Numbered from the stretch's first letter, positions 32,687 to 41,591 are shown. The stretch: 64,000 bases of DNA from Novosphingobium sp. (GCA_024236235.1 JACKKV010000003.1:7501-71500), one strand, 5' to 3'. Notes: generated by a model from the letters alone, not told the origin. Numbers and translations are program-made.

Positions 32687-34533
32687 TGCGCCTGCGCACC
32701 GCAGCGCTGGTCGGCAACCCCAATGCGGGCAAGAGCGCGCTGTTCAACGCGCTGACCGGCGCGCGCCAGAAGATCGCCAATTATCCCGGCGTCACGGTGG
32801 AACGCAAATCCGGCCGCATGCTTCTCCCCTCGGGCGAAACGCTCGAACTGGTCGATCTGCCAGGCAGTTACGGGCTTGACGCCACCAGCCCCGATGAAGA
32901 GGTGACGCGCCAGGTGGTGCTGGGTGAATTTCCCGGCGAAGCGCAGCCCGAAGTGCTGGTGGTGGTACTGGATGCCTCGAACCTCGAACAACACCTGGTC
33001 TTCGCACAGGAACTGATCGAACTGGGCCGCCCGGTGGTGGTGGCGCTCAACATGGTTGATCTCGCCGAACGGGACGGGCTGGTGCTGGACCCGGCCGCGC
33101 TGGAACAGGCGCTGGGGGTTCCGGTCATCCCCACGGTGGCGGTGCGCCGGCGCGGGCTGACCGAACTGACGGACGCGATCGGCAAGGCGGAAACGCGGGC
33201 GCAGGCCGCAGCGCCGCACCGCCGCCCGCATCTGACCCTGCCCGAACGCCGGCTGGCCGCACATAATATCGCGGCGGGCGCGATCCTGTCGGAAACCGCG
33301 CGCCACCGCCTGCACGCGCATCTGGACAAGCTGCTGCTGCACCCCTGGGCGGGGCCGGTCATCCTGTTTGCAACCCTGTTCATCATCTTTCAGGCGGTCT
33401 TCGCCTGGGCGACCCCCTTTGCCGACGCGCTGGAGATGGGAATCGGCGCACTGATCGCGCTGGCGCAGGCGCATCTGCCGCAATCCTTCCTGCGCGACCT
33501 GCTGACCGAAGGAATATTGTCAGGCGTCGGTTCCGTGGTCGTCTTCCTGCCCCAGATCGTGATCCTGTTCTTCTTCATCCTGGCGATGGAAGCGACCGGA
33601 TACATGGCCCGCGCCGCGTTCCTGATGGACCGGATGATGGCCGCCGTCGGCCTGTCCGGGCGCAGCTTCATCCCGCTGCTGTCCAGCTTCGCCTGCGCCA
33701 TTCCGGGCATCATGGCGACCCGCAGCATTGCGGACCCCAAGGACCGGCTGACCACCATCCTGATCGCCCCGCTGATGACCTGTTCGGCGCGCCTGCCGGT
33801 CTATGCGGTCATCATCGCCGCCTTCATCCCCAACCGGCTGGTCGGCGGCATCGTCGGCCTGCAGGGGCTGGTGCTGTTCGCGCTCTATGTCGCCGGGATC
33901 ATCGGCGCCATGGCAGTCGCGCTGATCCTGCGCCGCTCAATCACTGCCGGGGCGGCCAGCGGCTTCATCATGGAGCTGCCCAAATACCAGCTTCCCCGCC
34001 TGTCGGACCTGGCGATCGGCCTGTGGCAGCGGGCCTGGGTGTTCCTGCGCCGCGCGGGCACGATCATCTTCACGGTCACGGTGGTGCTGTGGCTGCTGCT
34101 CAATTTCCCGAAGGCCGCCCCCGGCGAAAGCCAGCTTGACGCATCGATCGCGGGCCGGATGTCCAGCGGCCTTGCCGTGGTGGTGGAACCCATCGGCTTC
34201 AACCGCGAGATCGCGCTGGCGCTGATCCCGGCCATGGCCGCGCGCGAGGTGGCGGTATCCTCGCTCGCCACGACCTATGCGGTCAGCGCCGGAGACGAAG
34301 ACGCGGCCGCCAGCGCGCTGGGTGGCAAGCTGGCTGCGGACTGGAGCCTGCCCACCGCGCTCGCCTTTCTCGCCTGGTTTGTCTTCGCGCCGCAGTGCCT
34401 TTCCACCATTGCGGTCGCCCGGCGCGAAACAAACGGGTGGAAATGGCCCGTCTTCATGTTGCTCTACCTCTTCGGATTGGCCTACGTCTTCGCGGGAATC
34501 ACCTATTGGAGCGCGCTGGCGCTGGGTCTTTAG
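32686..34533 (+). CDS. feoB: Ferrous iron transporter FeoB (short form)
   Basis: The 615-residue GTP-driven Fe(II) importer has an N-terminal G domain: GNPNAGKS (residues 10-17), NYPGVTVERK, DLPGSYGLD (57-65) and NMVD (122-125). About eight membrane helices follow, with gating motifs LSSFACAIPGIMATR and CSARLPVYAV. It is shorter than the E. coli protein (773 residues), chiefly at the C-terminus and in the GDI/linker region. No feoC follows; ssb starts 13 nt after its stop. Confidence 0.95.
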   Translation: MRLRTAALVGNPNAGKSALFNALTGARQKIANYPGVTVERKSGRMLLPSGETLELVDLPGSYGLDATSPDEEVTRQVVLGEFPGEAQPEVLVVVLDASNLEQHLVFAQELIELGRPVVVALNMVDLAERDGLVLDPAALEQALGVPVIPTVAVRRRGLTELTDAIGKAETRAQAAAPHRRPHLTLPERRLAAHNIAAGAILSETARHRLHAHLDKLLLHPWAGPVILFATLFIIFQAVFAWATPFADALEMGIGALIALAQAHLPQSFLRDLLTEGILSGVGSVVVFLPQIVILFFFILAMEATGYMARAAFLMDRMMAAVGLSGRSFIPLLSSFACAIPGIMATRSIADPKDRLTTILIAPLMTCSARLPVYAVIIAAFIPNRLVGGIVGLQGLVLFALYVAGIIGAMAVALILRRSITAGAASGFIMELPKYQLPRLSDLAIGLWQRAWVFLRRAGTIIFTVTVVLWLLLNFPKAAPGESQLDASIAGRMSSGLAVVVEPIGFNREIALALIPAMAAREVAVSSLATTYAVSAGDEDAAASALGGKLAADWSLPTALAFLAWFVFAPQCLSTIAVARRETNGWKWPVFMLLYLFGLAYVFAGITYWSALALGL

Positions 34534-34546
34534 CGAAGGAAATGAA

Positions 34547-35059
34547 ATGGCCGGGTCTCTCAACAAAGTCATGCTGATCGGCAATCTGGGAGCAGACCCG
34601 GAAATCCGCAGCTTCCAGAACGGCGGCAAGGTTTGCAACCTGCGCATCGCCACCTCCGAACAATGGAAGGACCGCAATACCGGCGAACGCCAGGAACGCA
34701 CCGAATGGCACAATGTGGCCGTCTTTTCCGAAGGGCTGGTCAATGTCTGCGAACGCTATCTGCGCAAGGGCAGCAAGGTCTTCATCGAAGGCCAGCTGCG
34801 CACGCGCAAGTGGCAGGACCAGTCAGGCAATGATCGCTACACCACCGAAGTAGTGCTGCAGGGCTTCAATGGCACGCTGACCATGCTGGACGGCGCGCAG
34901 GGTGGCGGCGGATCGCGCGGCGGCGGCGGAAGCTGGAACGATGGCCCGGCTTCGGGCGGCGCTTCGTCAGGCGGTTCGGGCGGCGGCTGGAACCAGGGCG
35001 GCGGCGCGCCTGCCGGCGGTGGGCTGGGTGACGATCTGGACGACGATATCCCGTTCTGA
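34547..35059 (+). CDS. ssb: Single-stranded DNA-binding protein
   Basis: The 170-residue protein starts MAGSLNKVMLIGNLGADPE and has the OB fold with WHNVAVF and YLRKGSKVFIEGQLRTRKW, a long Gly/Ser-rich linker (about residues 115-158) and the acidic C-terminal tip DDDIPF, which recruits DNA repair and replication partners. It protects ssDNA in replication, repair and recombination. The nearby ruvC lies 20 kb away. It follows feoB closely but probably has its own promoter. Confidence 0.97.
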   Translation: MAGSLNKVMLIGNLGADPEIRSFQNGGKVCNLRIATSEQWKDRNTGERQERTEWHNVAVFSEGLVNVCERYLRKGSKVFIEGQLRTRKWQDQSGNDRYTTEVVLQGFNGTLTMLDGAQGGGGSRGGGGSWNDGPASGGASSGGSGGGWNQGGGAPAGGGLGDDLDDDIPF

Positions 35060-35068
35060 CGGGGGGCG

Positions 35069-35584
35069 TCAGCCCTCCTGCGGCTTCAACCCCTTGAGCA
35101 CGGCGAAGGGGTTTTCCCGCTCCGGCTCGTCCAGCCCCACTTCCTTGCGCACCCGCTCCGCATCGGGGCCGGTAGCGAAGGGATCGATGGCAAGCGCCAG
35201 GCTCTGCGCCACCGCTTCGCCAAGATCGATCACGCCGCCTGCATATTCGATCTCGTCGCAATCATCCCCGCTCAGTTCGACTTCCTCGTCAGGGGCATAG
35301 CTGCCCTGCGGAACGAAGCGCAGCGCCAGTTCCTCCTCCGCCACGATCGGCATATCCTCCCCCGAGACTGCGCAGCTTTGCGTGAAGGCGGCGGAAAGAT
35401 GGCCGCTCGCACTCACCACCCCGCCGTCGATGTCGAGCTCAAGCCCGGCCACCAGGCGTTCGATCGACACCAGGCCGAACCGGCGGGCCAGCGCGGCGCG
35501 TTCCTGCGCATTGGCTTCGAGCTGGCGGGAGGGCGTGCCGGGCCGCGCAAGGTCCAGCAGGCGTGAAAATTCCGGCGCGTTCAT
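35069..35584 (-). CDS. DUF177 (YceD-like) protein
   Basis: The 171-residue protein has an early SFLERV-type helix replaced by ERAALARRFGLVSIERLVAG, a beta-rich centre with GHLSAAFTQSCAVSGEDMPIV and a C-terminal acidic ENPFAVLKGLK. YceD proteins in other bacteria are linked to 23S rRNA maturation (E. coli) or lie by rpmF; rpmF is not here. Its ATG overlaps the stop of the bc1-assembly gene by 4 nt, so the two form one minus-strand unit. Confidence 0.88.
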   Translation of the reverse strand: MNAPEFSRLLDLARPGTPSRQLEANAQERAALARRFGLVSIERLVAGLELDIDGGVVSASGHLSAAFTQSCAVSGEDMPIVAEEELALRFVPQGSYAPDEEVELSGDDCDEIEYAGGVIDLGEAVAQSLALAIDPFATGPDAERVRKEVGLDEPERENPFAVLKGLKPQEG

Positions 35585-36096
35585 CGGACGATTGCCCCTG
35601 CCAGCAGGGCTTGCGCATCCGTCTGCGTCAGCACCGCGGCCAGTGCGGCAAGGCCATCGGCCAGATCATCAGGCGCGCGGCCATCCTGCATCCGCACATT
35701 GCGCCCCGCCGCTTCGGCCAGCGCATCGCCGCCCCGCGCCAGCCCGTCGCGATACGCGCCCAGCCGCCCGCCCATCATCGACATCAGCCGGCCAATATGC
35801 TTGCCCACCACAATGTCGCCAATACCGATCTCGCGCAGTTGCCCATCCATATCGTCCACGAACAATTCGGTGAGATAGACTGATTCCTGCGCCATGGCCG
35901 GTTCCTTTTCCATGCGCAGCAACACCAGCGCCAGCACGGCGGCGATCATGTCGAACCGCCCGTCAATCGTGTCCGCCACCCCCGCTTCGGCGTACCAGCG
36001 CGGTTCGCGCGCGATTTCCACCACGCGGTGCCACAACGGGCGCAGTGCATCGCGCGGATCGCGGCGGGATCGAAACAGGCGGGAGAGCAGCGACAT
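35581..36096 (-). CDS. Ubiquinol-cytochrome c chaperone family protein (CBP3-like)
   Basis: The 171-residue protein carries the Ubiq_cyt_C_chap signature: WYAEAGVADTIDGRFDMIAAV, VYLTELFVDDMDGQLREIGIGD and VGKHIGRLMSMMGGRL. Mitochondrial Cbp3 relatives assist cytochrome b and bc1 complex assembly at the membrane. In alphaproteobacteria the gene commonly sits next to DUF177, as here. It is divergent from bamE about 150 nt away. Confidence 0.92.
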   Translation of the reverse strand: MSLLSRLFRSRRDPRDALRPLWHRVVEIAREPRWYAEAGVADTIDGRFDMIAAVLALVLLRMEKEPAMAQESVYLTELFVDDMDGQLREIGIGDIVVGKHIGRLMSMMGGRLGAYRDGLARGGDALAEAAGRNVRMQDGRAPDDLADGLAALAAVLTQTDAQALLAGAIVR

Positions 36097-36248
36097 GGTG
36101 AAGGCGGGTTCCTGTTCAGCGGCAATTCAATCCATGGCGGCCAAGCGCCATTGCGCCGCGCGCCAATGCGGCTTAAGGCTCCGCCGATATAGGCCGGGTT
36201 GCGGCATTGGCAATCGGCGGTTTGATCTGTGTGTCGGAGATGCGGGTG

Positions 36249-36710
36249 ATGAAAGCGTTTGGAAGGATCGGGATCGCGGCCAGTGTGCTGGCGGTGGCCA
36301 TGCTGGCGGCGGGCTGCACCACGATCAAGGACCGGCGCGGCTATATCGCCGAAGAACTGCTGACCGATTCGATCCAGCCGGGGCTCGACAACCAGCAGTC
36401 AGTCGAAGGCACGCTGGGCCGCCCCACCTTTACCAGCCATTATGGCCAGCCGACCTGGTATTACATTTCCAGCGAAACTCATCGCAAACCGTTCCTTTCG
36501 GCCAAGATTCGCGAACATTCGGTGCTGGCGGTGCATTTTGACGCAGCCGGCAACGTCAGCGCGGTGGAGACAAGCGGGATTGACCAGATCGTGCGGCTTG
36601 ATCCCGAAGGGGACAAGACCCCGACGCTGGGCCGCGAACGCGGCTTCCTGCAGGATCTGTTCGGCAATATCGGCGCGGTCGGGGCACCCGGAGCGGCGCC
36701 GGGAAGCTGA
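36249..36710 (+). CDS. bamE: Outer membrane protein assembly factor BamE
   Basis: The 153-residue lipoprotein has a lipobox (AMLAAGC) after a short signal and a SmpA/OmlA domain with GYIAEELLTDSIQPGLDNQQ, VEGTLGRPTF and WYYISSETHRKPF. BamE stabilises the BAM complex that inserts outer-membrane proteins. An ATG at 36240 is possible, but GGAG directly abuts it, so 36249 gives a better ribosome-site spacing. It precedes hslVU by about 40 nt. Confidence 0.92.
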   Translation: MKAFGRIGIAASVLAVAMLAAGCTTIKDRRGYIAEELLTDSIQPGLDNQQSVEGTLGRPTFTSHYGQPTWYYISSETHRKPFLSAKIREHSVLAVHFDAAGNVSAVETSGIDQIVRLDPEGDKTPTLGRERGFLQDLFGNIGAVGAPGAAPGS

Positions 36711-36716
36711 TCCGCG

Positions 36717-36745
36717 CTTGAACCCGGCGGGCCGCTCTCCCATAT
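36717..36745 (+). promoter_or_regulatory. Putative sigma-32 (RpoH) promoter of hslVU
   Basis: CTTGAA at 36717-36722 and CCCATAT at 36739-36745 match the heat-shock consensus (CTTGAA and CCCCATAT-type) with spacing in the accepted range. hslVU is a classical RpoH target. The expected transcription start falls at about 36751-36753, at or just before the hslV ATG, implying a leaderless or near-leaderless mRNA. Confidence 0.7.
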
Positions 36746-36752
36746 CGCTTTC

Positions 36753-37313
36753 ATGATTGACTCGCAGGCAAGCCACGGCCTCACCCAGTGGCATGGCACC
36801 ACCATCATCGGCGTGAAGCGCGACGGCAAGACCGTGATCGCGGGCGACGGGCAGGTGTCCATGGGCAACACGGTGATGAAACCCAACGCCCGCAAGGTCC
36901 GCCGGATCGGCGAAGGCGAAAAGGTGATTGCCGGTTTCGCGGGCGCGACGGCGGACGCCTTTACGCTGTTCGAGCGGCTCGAACGCAAACTGGAACAATA
37001 TCGCGGCCAGTTGATGCGCGCGGCGGTGGAACTGGCCAAGGACTGGCGCACTGACAAATATCTGCGTAATCTGGAAGCGCTGATGATCGTGGCTGACGGC
37101 GAAACCATGCTGGTGCTGACCGGCAATGGCGATGTGCTGGAACCGGAAGGCGGCATCGCCGCGATCGGTTCGGGCGGGAATTACGCACTGGCTGCGGCCC
37201 GCGCGCTCAGCGATTATGAGGACGATCCCGAAAAGATTGCGCGCCGCGCCATGGCAGTGGCCGCTGAACTCTGCGTCTTCACGAATGACCGCGTGACGGT
37301 CGAAACCATCTGA
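36753..37313 (+). CDS. hslV: ATP-dependent protease subunit HslV
   Basis: The 186-residue peptidase has a 15-residue propeptide MIDSQASHGLTQWHG before the catalytic Thr16 of TTIIGVKRDGKTVIAGDGQV. The body keeps TVMKPNARKVRR, GFAGATADAFTLFERLE and the substrate-channel ending. It is longer at the N-terminus than E. coli HslV, where the Thr follows the start Met directly. The mature threonine protease forms a dodecamer with HslU hexamers and degrades misfolded proteins. It is followed by hslU after 11 nt. Confidence 0.97.
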   Translation: MIDSQASHGLTQWHGTTIIGVKRDGKTVIAGDGQVSMGNTVMKPNARKVRRIGEGEKVIAGFAGATADAFTLFERLERKLEQYRGQLMRAAVELAKDWRTDKYLRNLEALMIVADGETMLVLTGNGDVLEPEGGIAAIGSGGNYALAAARALSDYEDDPEKIARRAMAVAAELCVFTNDRVTVETI

Positions 37314-37324
37314 CAGATCATTCC

Positions 37325-38626
37325 ATGACCGAAGCATTGACCCCCAAGGCGATCGTCGCCGCGCTGGACGAACACATCATCGGCCAGAAGGACGCCAAGC
37401 GTGCCGTGGCCGTGGCCCTGCGCAACCGCTGGCGACGCCAGCGGCTCAGCCCCGAGCTGCGTGACGAGGTCACGCCCAAGAACATCCTGATGATCGGCCC
37501 CACCGGCTGCGGCAAGACCGAGATCAGCCGACGGCTTGCGAAACTGGCCGAAGCCCCGTTTGTGAAGGTGGAAGCGACCAAGTTCACCGAGGTCGGCTAT
37601 GTCGGGCGAGATGTCGAACAGATTGCCCGCGATCTGGCTGAAGAAGCGATCCGGCTGGAAAAGGAACGCCGCCGCGAAGCGGTGCGCGAAGCCGCCAGCC
37701 ATGCGGCGATGGAACGGCTGCTCAACGCGCTGTGCGGTGAAGGCGCATCCGAGGCAACGCGCGAAAGTTTCCGCCAGCGCATCGTCCAGGATGCGATGAA
37801 TGATGCGGAAGTCGAAGTGGAGGTGGAAGACACCCCTTCGATGCCGATGGAAATCCCGGGGCTGGGCGGCAATGTCGGGATGATCAACCTGTCCGACATG
37901 ATGGGCAAGGCCTTTGGCCGCGCGCCGACCAAGCGCCGCAAGCTGAAAGTGCCCGATGCCTGGGACAAGCTGGTCGAAGAGGAATCCGAAAAGCGCATGG
38001 ACCAGGACGATGTCGCCCGGGTGGCGCTGGCCAATGCCGAGAACAACGGCATCGTCTTCCTTGACGAGATTGACAAGATCGCGGTCAGCGATGTGCGCGG
38101 CGGATCGGTTTCCCGCGAAGGCGTGCAGCGCGATCTGCTGCCGCTGATCGAAGGGACCACGGTCGCCACCAAGTATGGCCCGATGAAGACGGACCATGTG
38201 CTGTTCATTGCCAGCGGCGCGTTTCATGTCGCCAAGCCGAGCGACATGCTGCCCGAATTGCAGGGCCGCCTGCCGATCCGGGTCGAACTGCAGGCACTGA
38301 CCGAGGAAGACTTCGTTTCGATCCTGTCCGATACGCGCGCCAATCTGGTCGAACAGTATCAGGCGCTGATCGGCACCGAACAGGTCGATCTGCAGATCAG
38401 CCCGGACGCGATCCGCGCGATCGCGAAGATTGCCGCGCAGGTGAACGAAAGCGTCGAGAATATCGGTGCGCGCCGCCTGCAGACGGTGATGGAAAAGCTG
38501 CTGGAAGAACTGAGCTTCGAGGCGGAAGACCGCAAGGGTGAAACCGTGGTGATTGACGCGGCTTATGTCGAGGAACGGCTGGCGGACCTTGCCGGCGACA
38601 CGGACCTGTCGAAATATATCCTGTGA
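37325..38626 (+). CDS. hslU: ATP-dependent protease ATPase subunit HslU
   Basis: The 433-residue AAA+ unfoldase has Walker A GPTGCGKT (residues 58-65), EVGYVGRDVEQIARDL, an I-domain (about 110-240), Walker B IVFLDEIDKI, sensor residues in LFIASGAFHVAKPSD, LPELQGRLPIRVEL, and the C-terminal AAA lid ending DLSKYIL, which docks into HslV. It forms an operon with hslV under the heat-shock-type promoter. The long open frame on the opposite strand is an artefact of GC-rich coding. Confidence 0.98.
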   Translation: MTEALTPKAIVAALDEHIIGQKDAKRAVAVALRNRWRRQRLSPELRDEVTPKNILMIGPTGCGKTEISRRLAKLAEAPFVKVEATKFTEVGYVGRDVEQIARDLAEEAIRLEKERRREAVREAASHAAMERLLNALCGEGASEATRESFRQRIVQDAMNDAEVEVEVEDTPSMPMEIPGLGGNVGMINLSDMMGKAFGRAPTKRRKLKVPDAWDKLVEEESEKRMDQDDVARVALANAENNGIVFLDEIDKIAVSDVRGGSVSREGVQRDLLPLIEGTTVATKYGPMKTDHVLFIASGAFHVAKPSDMLPELQGRLPIRVELQALTEEDFVSILSDTRANLVEQYQALIGTEQVDLQISPDAIRAIAKIAAQVNESVENIGARRLQTVMEKLLEELSFEAEDRKGETVVIDAAYVEERLADLAGDTDLSKYIL

Positions 38627-38645
38627 TTGAACGCTCGCGCCTGAG

Positions 38646-39680
38646 CTAGGCCGCCGGGACTGGCTCTGCCTCGCCGCTGACCGGGGCATCCGTGCCCGGC
38701 GCTGTGTCACTGCCAACGACCGGCGGTTCGGCCGGGACCATATCCTGCCCGCCGTTGAGATAGGGCGCGAGAATGGCGTCTATCGAAATATCCGCATTGT
38801 CCCGCTTGCCGCGCAGCACGTCGATCTCCGCCTGGCGCTTCTGCAGATAGTAATCGCGCATGGTTGCATAAGGATCGGGGCTTTCATCGCGCAGCCGGAC
38901 GATCAGTTCATCACTGCGCGCCCGGTCATCAATCGAGGAGATCACGCCGCGGCCCAGCGCAACCGCGGGATCGTTGAGGGGTGGGCCAGCCACGGCAGGC
39001 AGGATCGACAGATCGACGACCCGCCCGAAAACGTCACGCAGCGTCGTCGAACCGATCAGCGGCAGGACCAGATAAGGGCCCGGCCCGACACCGTAATAGC
39101 CAAGCGTATAGGCGAGCCCGTTGGGCCGGTGCGGCAGGTTGAAAGGCTCGCGCTTGGCCACATCGATCAGCCCGGCAACGCCCACGGTGGAATTGAGCGT
39201 GAAGCGGCCCAGCGTTTCAAAGGCCTTGCCAATCTTGAGTTGCAGCAGGAAGTTCAGGAACACCACCGGTTCGTGCAGGTTGGACAGCACGTTGTGAATG
39301 CCCTTGCGCGCCTGCTTGGGCACGCTTTCGGTATATTGATGCGCGATCGGGCCGACCACCGCCTTGTCTATCGCCTGCACGGTCTTGAAAGTCTGGGCGT
39401 TGGCGCGTTCCAGCGGGTCGCCGGGCGTCGGCTCCATTTCGCCGGTGACCAGAATTTCCTGATCGCTCTGGGCCGCAGACACATCCTGATAGGGAATGCG
39501 CGGCGGCCCGTCGCCCGGATCGGCAGCAGGGGCATCGCCCGCCTGCCCGTCGGGCGCGGTGTCCTGAGCGATCCGCGCGGCGCTGACCGCATTCAGAACG
39601 GCAAGATCACGTGGGGCCTCCACCGCAGTGACCGGCGCGGCGGAAACAAGGGCAGCAATCGCAAGCGCGGAAACACTCAA
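38646..39680 (-). CDS. mlaA: MlaA/VacJ-like outer-membrane lipid-asymmetry protein
   Basis: The 344-residue protein has a type I signal peptide (near AAPVTAVEA), an acidic/Pro linker to about residue 90 and an MlaA domain with DPLERANAQTFKTVQAID, FNLPHRPNGLAYTLGYYGVG, PYLVLPLIGSTTLRDVFG and a C-terminal repeat of short helices. MlaA removes misplaced phospholipids from the outer leaflet. There is no lipobox cysteine, unlike E. coli. It is convergent with hslU. Confidence 0.9.
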   Translation of the reverse strand: MSVSALAIAALVSAAPVTAVEAPRDLAVLNAVSAARIAQDTAPDGQAGDAPAADPGDGPPRIPYQDVSAAQSDQEILVTGEMEPTPGDPLERANAQTFKTVQAIDKAVVGPIAHQYTESVPKQARKGIHNVLSNLHEPVVFLNFLLQLKIGKAFETLGRFTLNSTVGVAGLIDVAKREPFNLPHRPNGLAYTLGYYGVGPGPYLVLPLIGSTTLRDVFGRVVDLSILPAVAGPPLNDPAVALGRGVISSIDDRARSDELIVRLRDESPDPYATMRDYYLQKRQAEIDVLRGKRDNADISIDAILAPYLNGGQDMVPAEPPVVGSDTAPGTDAPVSGEAEPVPAA

Positions 39681-39738
39681 ATCTCAAAACCTTTCAATGG
39701 ATTTCTGCGTGAACCATTCCGGCTGGTCAAGCCCGCGA

Positions 39739-40557
39739 TCAGGAGAAATCCCGCCCGGTTTTGTCAAGCGACTGGGCAAGCAGCCAGGTCGAGCCCGTAC
39801 CCCCGTCCACCTCTGCGATATCGTGCGCGATTGCAACCTGGCCCGGCGCAACCTTTACCCCGCCAACGGCAAGGAAACCTTGCAGCGGTATCGCCAGCAG
39901 CGGGCGATCATTCAGCACCCCGCCCTGCTCTGCAGCGCCGTCGATCCGCGCCAGCCGGAAATGCGGCCCGTCCACCAGCACGCGGGTGCCTCGTTCCGGC
40001 AGGCTACAGCGCAAAGCCGGATCATGCGGCGCGCCAGTGGCAATCGCGACCGCTTCATCCAGATGCAGTTCGCGCGGCCGCCCATAATCATAGAGGCGAT
40101 AGGTGATATCGGCATTCTGCTGGATTTCAATCAGGCTGATGCCGCCGCCAATCGCATGCACCGTGCCTGCGGGAATGTAGAAGAAATCGCCGCTGCGCAC
40201 CTCGTGCCAGGCCAGCAATCGTTCGATCGAACCGTCCAGCGCGGCGGCGCGAATCGCCGCTGCGGTGATGGTTTCGCGAAAACCGATGCCCAGCCTGGCG
40301 CCCGGTTCGGCAGCGGTCACCAGCCAGCATTCTTCCTTGCCGCCATGCCCCGCCGGGGCGGCTGCGTCCGACGGATGGACCTGGACCGAGAGCTTTTCGC
40401 TGGTGAAGATATATTTGACCAGCAACCGGTTCAGCGCGGCGGGCGGTTCGAACCAGATTTCGCCGATCCGCTTGCCCCCTTCCGCCGCGAAGGGCGCGGG
40501 CAACTGCCCGACCCCCCAGGGCTTCTCGACCATGCGGATGGGCAGGATTGCACTCAC
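39739..40557 (-). CDS. manA: Class I mannose-6-phosphate isomerase
   Basis: The 272-residue enzyme carries zinc-site motif SVQVHPSD, KEECWLVTAAEPGA, the FFYIPAGTVHAIGGGI metal-ligand stretch and the QNADITYRLYDYGR ending typical of the short class I isomerases. It interconverts fructose-6-phosphate and mannose-6-phosphate, feeding GDP-mannose for polysaccharide. It overlaps the manC gene by 4 nt, forming an operon. Confidence 0.93.
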   Translation of the reverse strand: MSAILPIRMVEKPWGVGQLPAPFAAEGGKRIGEIWFEPPAALNRLLVKYIFTSEKLSVQVHPSDAAAPAGHGGKEECWLVTAAEPGARLGIGFRETITAAAIRAAALDGSIERLLAWHEVRSGDFFYIPAGTVHAIGGGISLIEIQQNADITYRLYDYGRPRELHLDEAVAIATGAPHDPALRCSLPERGTRVLVDGPHFRLARIDGAAEQGGVLNDRPLLAIPLQGFLAVGGVKVAPGQVAIAHDIAEVDGGTGSTWLLAQSLDKTGRDFS

Positions 40558-41588
40558 TGACTGGTTGCCCCGGTCAGCTTGCCCACTTGCTGCGCACCCT
40601 CGCGCGTGGTGACGAGCACTTCACCATCGTGCACCACCACCACAACATTTTCGAGGCCGATTACGGAAACGCGCGGCCCATCGCTGTCAACCATGACATT
40701 GCGGCAATCGACCAGCTCCGCCGGGCCAAGCGCACAATTGCCGCTGGCGTCGCGCGCACGCGCATCGAACAGCGCATCCCAATTGCCGATATCGGACCAG
40801 CCCATGGCGGCCGGAACCATCGCTGCCCGATCCGTTTCCTCCATCACCGCATAATCGACCGATTCGGCCTCGATCTGGCTGAATGCGTGCATTTCGGGAA
40901 AGAATTTGCGCCCGTCGCCATGGCCTTCGATCACCGCCAGCCGCACCTTGTCAGCCATGGCCGGGCGGTGACGGGCCAGTTCTTGCAGATAGCGATCCGC
41001 GCGAAAGGCGAACAGGCCACTATTCCAGCTGTAACCGCCTTCATCCAGAAAGCGTTCGGCCGTCGCAAGGTCGGGCTTTTCGACAAAGCTGGCAATACGA
41101 AAGCCGCCGGGTATCGCCTCGCCCCGGCGAATATAGCCAAAGCCCGTTTCCGGCCCGTCCGGCTCGATCCCGAAGGCCACCAGCCAGCCTTCGCGCGCCA
41201 GCCGCGCCGCGGCGCGCGCCGCGTCAAGAAAGGCGCCCTCGTCCGCGATATGATGATCGCTGGGGCAAACCAGCATCACCGCATCGCCCGGCAGGCGCTG
41301 CGCCGCAAGGGCAATGGCGGGCGCGGTGTTCTTGCCCTCCGGTTCGATGATCAGTTCCGCCTCGGCCGGGGCCTGCGCCTCGACATGAGGCAAGTGCCGC
41401 GCGCCGGTGACGATCATGGGCGCCGCGAAATGCCGCTCATCCGCGCAACGCGCCAGCGTGGCTTCGAACAGCGTATCGTCGCCCAGCAGGGGCAGGAACG
41501 GCTTGGGCAGTTCCACGCGGCTGCGCGGCCACAGGCGCGTACCACTGCCGCCTGACAGGATTACCGGTACGATCCATTCGGCAGTCAC
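40554..41588 (-). CDS. manC: Mannose-1-phosphate guanylyltransferase
   Basis: The 344-residue nucleotidyltransferase starts at GTG 41588 (VTAEWIVPVILSGGSGTRLWP) behind a perfect AGGAGGTG site. It has the glycine-rich GGSGTRLWP with PKPFLPLLGD, EPEGKNTAPAIAL, FGYIRRGEAI and FVEKPD motifs of GDP-mannose pyrophosphorylases. With manA it makes GDP-mannose, a donor for exopolysaccharide, linking this pair with the glycan genes at the window start. It lacks the C-terminal isomerase half of bifunctional forms. Confidence 0.93.
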   Translation of the reverse strand: MTAEWIVPVILSGGSGTRLWPRSRVELPKPFLPLLGDDTLFEATLARCADERHFAAPMIVTGARHLPHVEAQAPAEAELIIEPEGKNTAPAIALAAQRLPGDAVMLVCPSDHHIADEGAFLDAARAAARLAREGWLVAFGIEPDGPETGFGYIRRGEAIPGGFRIASFVEKPDLATAERFLDEGGYSWNSGLFAFRADRYLQELARHRPAMADKVRLAVIEGHGDGRKFFPEMHAFSQIEAESVDYAVMEETDRAAMVPAAMGWSDIGNWDALFDARARDASGNCALGPAELVDCRNVMVDSDGPRVSVIGLENVVVVVHDGEVLVTTREGAQQVGKLTGATSQ

Positions 41589-41591
41589 TGG

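Noticed and set aside
37214..38716. A 500-codon open frame antisense to hslU
   Set aside because: It mirrors the whole hslU gene, has Arg/Ala/His-rich composition and no recognisable motif; long antisense frames are common in GC-rich coding DNA.
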